In this document: one piece after another, positions 60,429-64,000 of the stretch | Layout: every line of letters starts with the position of its first letter | Numbering within the stretch: position 1 is the stretch's first letter | Assembly (NCBI GenBank): GCA_959600905.1 | Contig: CAUGNO010000002.1 | Span: 62,001-126,000, forward strand | Reading direction: 5' to 3' | DNA length: 64,000 nt | Source: UMGS1975 sp959600905 | GTDB taxonomy: Bacteria > Bacillota > Clostridia > Christensenellales > QAND01 | Made by a program: the position numbers and the translations under genes | Notes under the pieces: model-generated | Databases searched by the model: none | What the model saw: the letters and a program-made list of their open reading frames with translations, nothing else | What the model was told of the DNA's origin: nothing

Positions 60429-61442
60429 TTACAATTCGCGTCCTACGGCGTTGGCAATGACCTTCAATTCCTCCACCAGTGCAGCGTACCGGCTCGGTTT
60501 GATGGATTGCTGCCCATCGCACAGTGCGCAGGCCGGGTTGTTGTGCACCTCGATGATGAGCCCGTCGGCCCCTACCGCCACAGCCGCCTTAGCCAGCGGT
60601 TCTACCATCCACCATTTGCCCGCCGCATGGCTGGGATCCACGATGACCGGCAGATGGCTCAACTTTTTCACCGCCGGAATGGCGCTCAAGTCCTGCGTGT
60701 TTCGGGTGTACGTCTCAAAGGTGCGGATGCCGCGTTCGCACAGGATGACGTTTTCATTGCCGCCTGCCAGAATGTACTCTGCGCTCATCAGCCATTCCTC
60801 AATCGTAGCGGACAGGCCGCGCTTTAGCAGGATGGGCTTTCTCGTGTGCCCCAGCTCGCGCAGCAAATCAAAGTTCTGCATGTTGCGCGCCCCTACCTGG
60901 ATCACGTCCACATCCTCTACAAAGCGTTCAATATCATGCGGCGCCATCAGCTCGGTCACAATGGGCAGCCCCGTTTCCTTGCGGGCCAGCTTCAACAATT
61001 CCAGCCCTTCGTATTTTAGGCCCTGAAACGCGTACGGTGAGGTACGCGGCTTGAACGCGCCGCCGCGCAAAAAGCCTGCGCCCGCCTTTTGCACCTCCTT
61101 GGCGATCTCCGTGATCTGCTCCTCCGATTCCACCGAGCAGGGGCCGGCTACCATCATCAGCTTTTTGCCGCCCACCGTACGGCCGGCAATGTCCAGCACT
61201 GTGTTGTCCGGGTGGAACATCCGGTTCGCCTTTTTGAACGGCTCCGCCACATGCACCACGCGCTCTACGTTGCGGTTGGCTTCGATGCGGCTGGGGTCTA
61301 TTTTGCTGGTATCGCCCACCAGGCCCAAAATGGTCAGGTCCGTGCCGTATACCGGGTTTACCTCCACGCCCTGCGCCGTCAGGCTTTCCGCCAGCTTGTC
61401 GATCTCCTTCTGCTCTGTCATGGGTTTCATAATGACGATCAT
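60429..61442 (-). CDS. aroF: DAHP synthase (3-deoxy-7-phosphoheptulonate synthase), type I beta
   Basis: The 337-residue protein has an N-terminal ferredoxin-like regulatory domain (about 1-70: IVIMKPMTEQKEIDKLAESL) and a KDPG-aldolase-type barrel with VAGPCSVESEEQI, RGGAFKPRTSPYAFQGL, QVGARNMQNFDLL, CERGIRTFETYTRNTQDL and VIVDPSHAAGKW. The N-terminal domain gives Phe/Tyr feedback in relatives. It performs the first committed step. It is the first structural gene after the leader-peptide attenuator; GGAGG lies 8 nt before ATG 61442. Confidence 0.95.
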   Translation of the reverse strand: MIVIMKPMTEQKEIDKLAESLTAQGVEVNPVYGTDLTILGLVGDTSKIDPSRIEANRNVERVVHVAEPFKKANRMFHPDNTVLDIAGRTVGGKKLMMVAGPCSVESEEQITEIAKEVQKAGAGFLRGGAFKPRTSPYAFQGLKYEGLELLKLARKETGLPIVTELMAPHDIERFVEDVDVIQVGARNMQNFDLLRELGHTRKPILLKRGLSATIEEWLMSAEYILAGGNENVILCERGIRTFETYTRNTQDLSAIPAVKKLSHLPVIVDPSHAAGKWWMVEPLAKAAVAVGADGLIIEVHNNPACALCDGQQSIKPSRYAALVEELKVIANAVGREL

Positions 61443-61466
61443 GTTTGGTTCCTCCTAACCTAAAAT

Positions 61467-61498
61467 CAAAAAAGGAGAGCTCATCAATGAGCTCTCCT
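61467..61498 (-). terminator. Attenuator terminator before aroF
   Basis: AGGAGAGCTCAT (61473-61484) pairs perfectly with ATGAGCTCTCCT (61487-61498) over a 2-nt loop; on the minus strand a TTTTT run follows. It lies 25 nt before the aroF start codon, so it must be passed for operon expression. Confidence 0.88.
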
Positions 61499-61515
61499 CT
61501 GCTGTACTTTGCTAT

Positions 61516-61542
61516 GCGGCCTCTTTTTCTTTCCTAGGCCGC
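61516..61542 (-). promoter_or_regulatory. Mid-leader hairpin of the aro attenuator
   Basis: GCGGCCT (61516-61522) pairs with AGGCCGC (61536-61542) around an A/G-rich loop. It overlaps the stop codon of the leader peptide, so a ribosome finishing the peptide would disrupt it. Confidence 0.65.
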
Positions 61543-61665
61543 CCTATCCATACAAAAACTCATTGAATCGCTATGGTTTGCGCAAGTAAAATAGCCAGCG
61601 CTAAAGGTAAAGCCCCGGAAGTAAAAATAAAAGGTATAGTTCATTGCCGTATTCAGCTGAGCCAT
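61534..61665 (-). CDS. Phe/Tyr-rich leader peptide of the aromatic operon
   Basis: A 43-codon frame starts at ATG 61665 and ends at TAG 61534, about 40 nt after a consensus promoter and 36 nt before a terminator. Eleven of its 43 residues are Phe or Tyr, concentrated in YTFYFYFRGFTFSAGYF (residues 10-26); there is no Trp. This is the design of ribosome-mediated attenuation leaders such as pheL. A GGAAGGACGGAA purine run lies upstream, somewhat far from the ATG. Stalling on Phe or Tyr codons would sense those amino acids for the downstream DAHP synthase operon. Confidence 0.85.
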   Translation of the reverse strand: MAQLNTAMNYTFYFYFRGFTFSAGYFTCANHSDSMSFCMDRAA

Positions 61666-61713
61666 GCTTTTATTCCGTCCTTCCTTTGTCAATTTCGTTT
61701 TTGTTTTTTTACA

Positions 61714-61742
61714 AGTATATGCCCGAAGGTTCGCCTTGTCAA
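61714..61742 (-). promoter_or_regulatory. Promoter of the aro leader/operon
   Basis: On the minus strand TTGACA, a 17-nt spacer and TATACT; a full-consensus -35 box and near-consensus -10 box. Confidence 0.8.
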
Positions 61743-61865
61743 CAACTTTTTCAGATATTTTTCCAAAATAAAGGGGCAAAACGAGGGGCACGGTGCCCTT
61801 CTGGCGGCCCCTGCTTTTCCCATGAAAACAAATTCATAAAATCCTTAAAAAAGCCAAAACATTTA

Positions 61866-61895
61866 TTGATTCTTTCTTCCCAACAACGGTATAAT
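61866..61895 (+). promoter_or_regulatory. Predicted promoter of the L,D-transpeptidase gene
   Basis: TTGATT (61866-61871), an 18-nt spacer and TATAAT (61890-61895), 39 nt before the start codon. Confidence 0.65.
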
Positions 61896-61934
61896 ACTTT
61901 TATCATCTTTATCATTCATACTGGGGGGAAACCA

Positions 61935-62885
61935 ATGCAATTTTTGAAAACGCATACCGCCGCCGTCGTCTTGTGCTGTGTTTTGGTCGTAGCGCTCATC
62001 GGCGGGCTGGCGTATGCCTTCTCAGACACTCCGGCCGCGCCCGTCTCTGAAACAGAGCCTTCTGCCTCCGCCACGGACGAGATAGCGCCGGAGATTACCG
62101 ATGCGCCGGACGAAACGCCGGAGGAAATCGACCCTGCGCTCGCCAGCGCTTCGCCGGATGCCACCAACCCTTCCGGCCAGCCTGTGGCCGACGCTTCCAA
62201 AAGGTATCTGGTGCGCGTATACATCGGCAGCCAGAGCGTCTGCGTCTATGCCTTGAACGACGCCGGCACCGCCTACGATCAGCTGGTTCGTACCATGATC
62301 TGCTCTACCGGCACCGGCAACGCCACGCCGCGCGGCACGTTCAAGCTTCAGGGCAAGTACCGCTGGCATTCGCTGATGGGCGGCGTATACGGGCAGTATT
62401 GCAGCCGCATCACCGGCAGCATCCTGTTCCATTCGGTGCCTTATAATGTCAACAAGAACCCCGCCAGCATGAATGAGGTTTCTTACAGCAAATTGGGGCG
62501 CAAGGCCTCCCACGGCTGCATCCGTCTGCTTTGCCGTGATGCGCAGTGGATCTATTCCAACGTCGCCAGCGGCTCCACTGTGGAAATCGTAAACGACAGC
62601 GGCCCGCGCGGCTCTAAGCCCGCCTTGGCCAGCGGCGCCCAGTACCGCGGCTGGGACCCGACGGACCCCGATCCCAACAACCCGTACCATGGCTACGTAG
62701 AGCCCACGCCGGTACCGACGCCGGCGCCGACGGAAAAGCCGACCGCTACACCGGCGCCCACGGAAAAGCCGACGCCCACGCCGACGGAAAAGCCCACCCC
62801 AACCCCCACCGAAAAGCCGACGCCTTCCCCTTCGGAATCTCCCACGCCTTCCCCCAGCGAGACATCCGACGTGAATGCGGCCTGA
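61935..62885 (+). CDS. L,D-transpeptidase (YkuD) with Pro-Thr-rich tail
   Basis: The 316-residue protein has an N-terminal membrane anchor (about 9-29), an acidic Ser/Thr/Pro linker (30-88), a YkuD domain (about 90-222) with LFHSVPYN and the catalytic motif ASHGCIRLLC (Cys195), and a C-terminal repeat tail (about 256-308) of PTPTEKPTP-type units. It should sit outside the membrane and make 3-3 peptidoglycan cross-links or attach proteins; the tail may span the wall. GGGGGG lies about 8 nt before ATG 61935. Confidence 0.9.
   Translation: MQFLKTHTAAVVLCCVLVVALIGGLAYAFSDTPAAPVSETEPSASATDEIAPEITDAPDETPEEIDPALASASPDATNPSGQPVADASKRYLVRVYIGSQSVCVYALNDAGTAYDQLVRTMICSTGTGNATPRGTFKLQGKYRWHSLMGGVYGQYCSRITGSILFHSVPYNVNKNPASMNEVSYSKLGRKASHGCIRLLCRDAQWIYSNVASGSTVEIVNDSGPRGSKPALASGAQYRGWDPTDPDPNNPYHGYVEPTPVPTPAPTEKPTATPAPTEKPTPTPTEKPTPTPTEKPTPSPSESPTPSPSETSDVNAA
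62703..62862 (+). repeat. Degenerate Pro-Thr-Glu-Lys coding repeat
   Basis: Repeated units of about 24 nt (coding TPTPTEKP or TPAPTEKP, then SPSESP) form the 3' end of the L,D-transpeptidase gene. Such repeats can vary in copy number between strains. Confidence 0.75.
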
Positions 62886-62895
62886 ATACGATACC

Positions 62896-62926
62896 AAAAA
62901 AGCCCGGAAAATTCCGGGCTTTTTTA
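62896..62926. terminator. Bidirectional terminator between the L,D-transpeptidase and chorismate mutase genes
   Basis: AAAAAAGCCCGGA pairs with TCCGGGCTTTTTT around AAAT. Confidence 0.88.
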
Positions 62927-62970
62927 TTCACCGCTGTCCGCTGCCGCGCGTCCATCAGCTTCTCATTCCA

Positions 62971-63243
62971 TTATGCATCCAAAAGCTTCACCTGGTATTC
63001 CTTGGAAAGATCCATCAAATGCTGCAAAAACGCCTGGTAATAAGGGCCGTATGCCTGGTTATGGATGCGCGCCAGGTTTTTTTCGATTACCGCCTGCTCC
63101 CTTTCTTTATCAAAAATGGGCAGGCCCTGCTGTTTTTTGTAGGCCGCCACCTGTTCTGTTGCCTGCATGCGGCGCTCAAACAGCGCCGCCATCTGTTCAT
63201 CGATTTTGTTGATCTCTATCCTTGCTTGTTCTAGCTGATTCAT
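62971..63243 (-). CDS. Chorismate mutase, AroQ-type helical
   Basis: The 90-residue all-helical protein matches monofunctional AroQ-class chorismate mutases: ARIEINKIDEQMAALFERRMQATEQVAAYKKQQGLPIFDKEREQAVI in outline, with the conserved Arg, Lys and Glu of the active site (key motif INKIDEQMAALFERRM). It converts chorismate to prephenate for the TyrA encoded at 54378. ATG 63243 overlaps the stop of the radical-SAM gene as ATGA, so it is coupled to that gene rather than to the aro operon. Confidence 0.9.
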   Translation of the reverse strand: MNQLEQARIEINKIDEQMAALFERRMQATEQVAAYKKQQGLPIFDKEREQAVIEKNLARIHNQAYGPYYQAFLQHLMDLSKEYQVKLLDA

Positions 63244-64000
63244 GCGTATCTCCCCATCCTTTCTATTTCTTCATCGCAAAATACCTCAACAGCGTACCGG
63301 CCTGTCATAGCATCCCGCTTGGTATAGTCAAACACGGCAATGCGAAACGGCCGATACAGCAGGGCGACCCCCAATTTTCCCCGCCCCAGCCTTTTCTGCC
63401 TGGCCTCGGCTTTTGCATGCTTTAGGCGTTTATCCTCTCTGCGCAGCAAGGGGGGGATGCGTCCCGTGTTGTCGCAGCTTAGCCGGTCTATCACCAGACA
63501 ATCGCGCAGCCGCTCTGCCTGTACGCCCTCCTGGCCGGCAAAAAAACGCCAGATCCACTCGGTGTAGAGATCCAGCGAAACGCCCGCCGTCCCCCGTGCC
63601 GCCGCATAGGCGCCAAACGCTTCAAACAGCGCAAACGGCGACCACCCCGTGGCTTGCAAAAGATAGTCTATCGTCTGCAAAAACCGCCCGCTGTTATACA
63701 TGCGCTCCAACGCATCTTCCACTTCGTGCAGCTTTGCCAGATCGCCCGGCGAAAGCCATCGCGTCTGCTGCACCTCATAGGGCGCCAGCTCCGAAAACCT
63801 GTACCCAAACTCCGCCCGCGTTTCTGCCTGGCGTCTAAGCTTAGAGCCGTGCAGCAGCTTCAAAAAACCCAGCTGCAACATATGCGGCCGCAGCGCAAAC
63901 GCACTGTTGAAGGACGCAGCAAAGGTATCATAATCTTCGTACGGCAGCCCTGCAATCAAATCGATATGCACATGCACATTCTGCGGCCGAATGCATTGCC
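63240..64000 (-). CDS. B12-binding/radical-SAM protein with DUF4080-like C-terminus (5' end outside window)
   Basis: The frame is open to the window edge on the minus strand, so the N-terminal cobalamin-binding and CxxxCxxC parts are missing. The visible part begins with the radical-SAM end motif VHVHIDLIAGLPYEDYDTF and ends with a domain of about 200 residues (GFLKLLHGSKLRRQA, TRWLSPGDLAKLHEVEDALERMYNSGRF) that I associate with DUF4080 in clostridial B12-radical-SAM proteins. The substrate is unknown. It is translationally coupled to chorismate mutase. Confidence 0.8.
   Translation of the reverse strand, partial: QCIRPQNVHVHIDLIAGLPYEDYDTFAASFNSAFALRPHMLQLGFLKLLHGSKLRRQAETRAEFGYRFSELAPYEVQQTRWLSPGDLAKLHEVEDALERMYNSGRFLQTIDYLLQATGWSPFALFEAFGAYAAARGTAGVSLDLYTEWIWRFFAGQEGVQAERLRDCLVIDRLSCDNTGRIPPLLRREDKRLKHAKAEARQKRLGRGKLGVALLYRPFRIAVFDYTKRDAMTGRYAVEVFCDEEIERMGRYA

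Noticed and set aside
61443..61742. T-box riboswitch upstream of aroF
   Set aside because: No AGGGTGGNACCGCG-type element or specifier-loop layout is visible, and the space is filled by a translated aromatic-rich peptide.
1..64000. tRNA, rRNA, CRISPR arrays, insertion sequences, prophage or attachment sites
   Set aside because: I looked for tRNA-like cloverleaf ends, spaced repeats, transposases and terminal inverted repeats and found none.

Overview
This is a 64 kb stretch of a bacterial chromosome with high G+C, roughly 55-60% by eye. Short intergenic gaps, strong GGAGG-type ribosome binding sites, frequent TTG/GTG starts and rho-independent terminators after most transcription units point to an anaerobic member of the Clostridia (Firmicutes). 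The gene content agrees: a complete acetyl-CoA to butyryl-CoA operon (thl-crt-hbd-bcd-etfB-etfA), an [FeFe]-hydrogenase-like protein, feoAB, DegV, a DUF3842-type protein and two U32 (tRNA/rRNA hydroxylation-type) proteins. The genus cannot be fixed from the sequence. I see no tRNA, rRNA, CRISPR array, insertion sequence or prophage, so this looks like core chromosome rather than an island.

Layout. 1-6.3 kb: the end of a TetM/EF-G-like GTPase, a polytopic membrane protein, DegV, an Na+/alanine-type symporter, a PHP phosphatase and a HAD phosphatase. 6.3-8.3 kb: a small unrecognised system made of a TetR regulator divergent from two membrane proteins and an 11-residue-repeat protein, with overlapping promoters and dyad operators. 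8.4-16.4 kb: mixed housekeeping genes, including a PdxR/MocR regulator divergent from pyridoxal kinase, an F420-ligase-like protein and a RelA/SpoT-domain protein. 16.4-22.1 kb: a five-gene Opp/Nik-type ABC importer behind a structured leader with a terminator. 22.1-29.8 kb: a small protein, two U32 proteins flanking a DedA protein, a P-type ATPase and UppP.

29.9-35.9 kb (minus strand) is the butyryl-CoA operon, with a promoter whose -10 box lies inside an 18-bp dyad. It is followed by an aldehyde dehydrogenase, a DUF885 lipoprotein and a feoA-feoB-FeoB-associated-protein operon with a consensus promoter and a DtxR-like dyad. 42.4-46.2 kb is an overlapping nadE - nicotinamidase-like - hydrogenase operon. 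46.3-48.7 kb is an amino-acid ABC importer whose binding protein appears circularly permuted. 48.8-54.3 kb carries exonuclease III, a MATE pump with a structured leader, a cytidylate-kinase-like protein, a ClC transporter and a sirtuin.

54.4-61.7 kb (minus strand) is a compact aromatic operon, aroF-aroB-aroA-aroC-aroE/aroK fusion-aroQ-tyrA, mostly joined by 4-nt overlaps. It makes chorismate from the DAHP step and then commits to tyrosine. In front of it lies what looks like a classical attenuation module: a consensus promoter, a 43-codon leader peptide very rich in Phe and Tyr, a mid hairpin and a perfect 12-bp terminator. An L,D-transpeptidase, a free-standing chorismate mutase and a truncated radical-SAM gene close the window.

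The strongest candidates for something new are the Phe/Tyr attenuator of the aro operon, the circularly permuted solute-binding protein, the NAD-hydrogenase operon, the TetR/membrane-protein system and the unassigned leader RNAs before the Opp/Nik and MATE genes.
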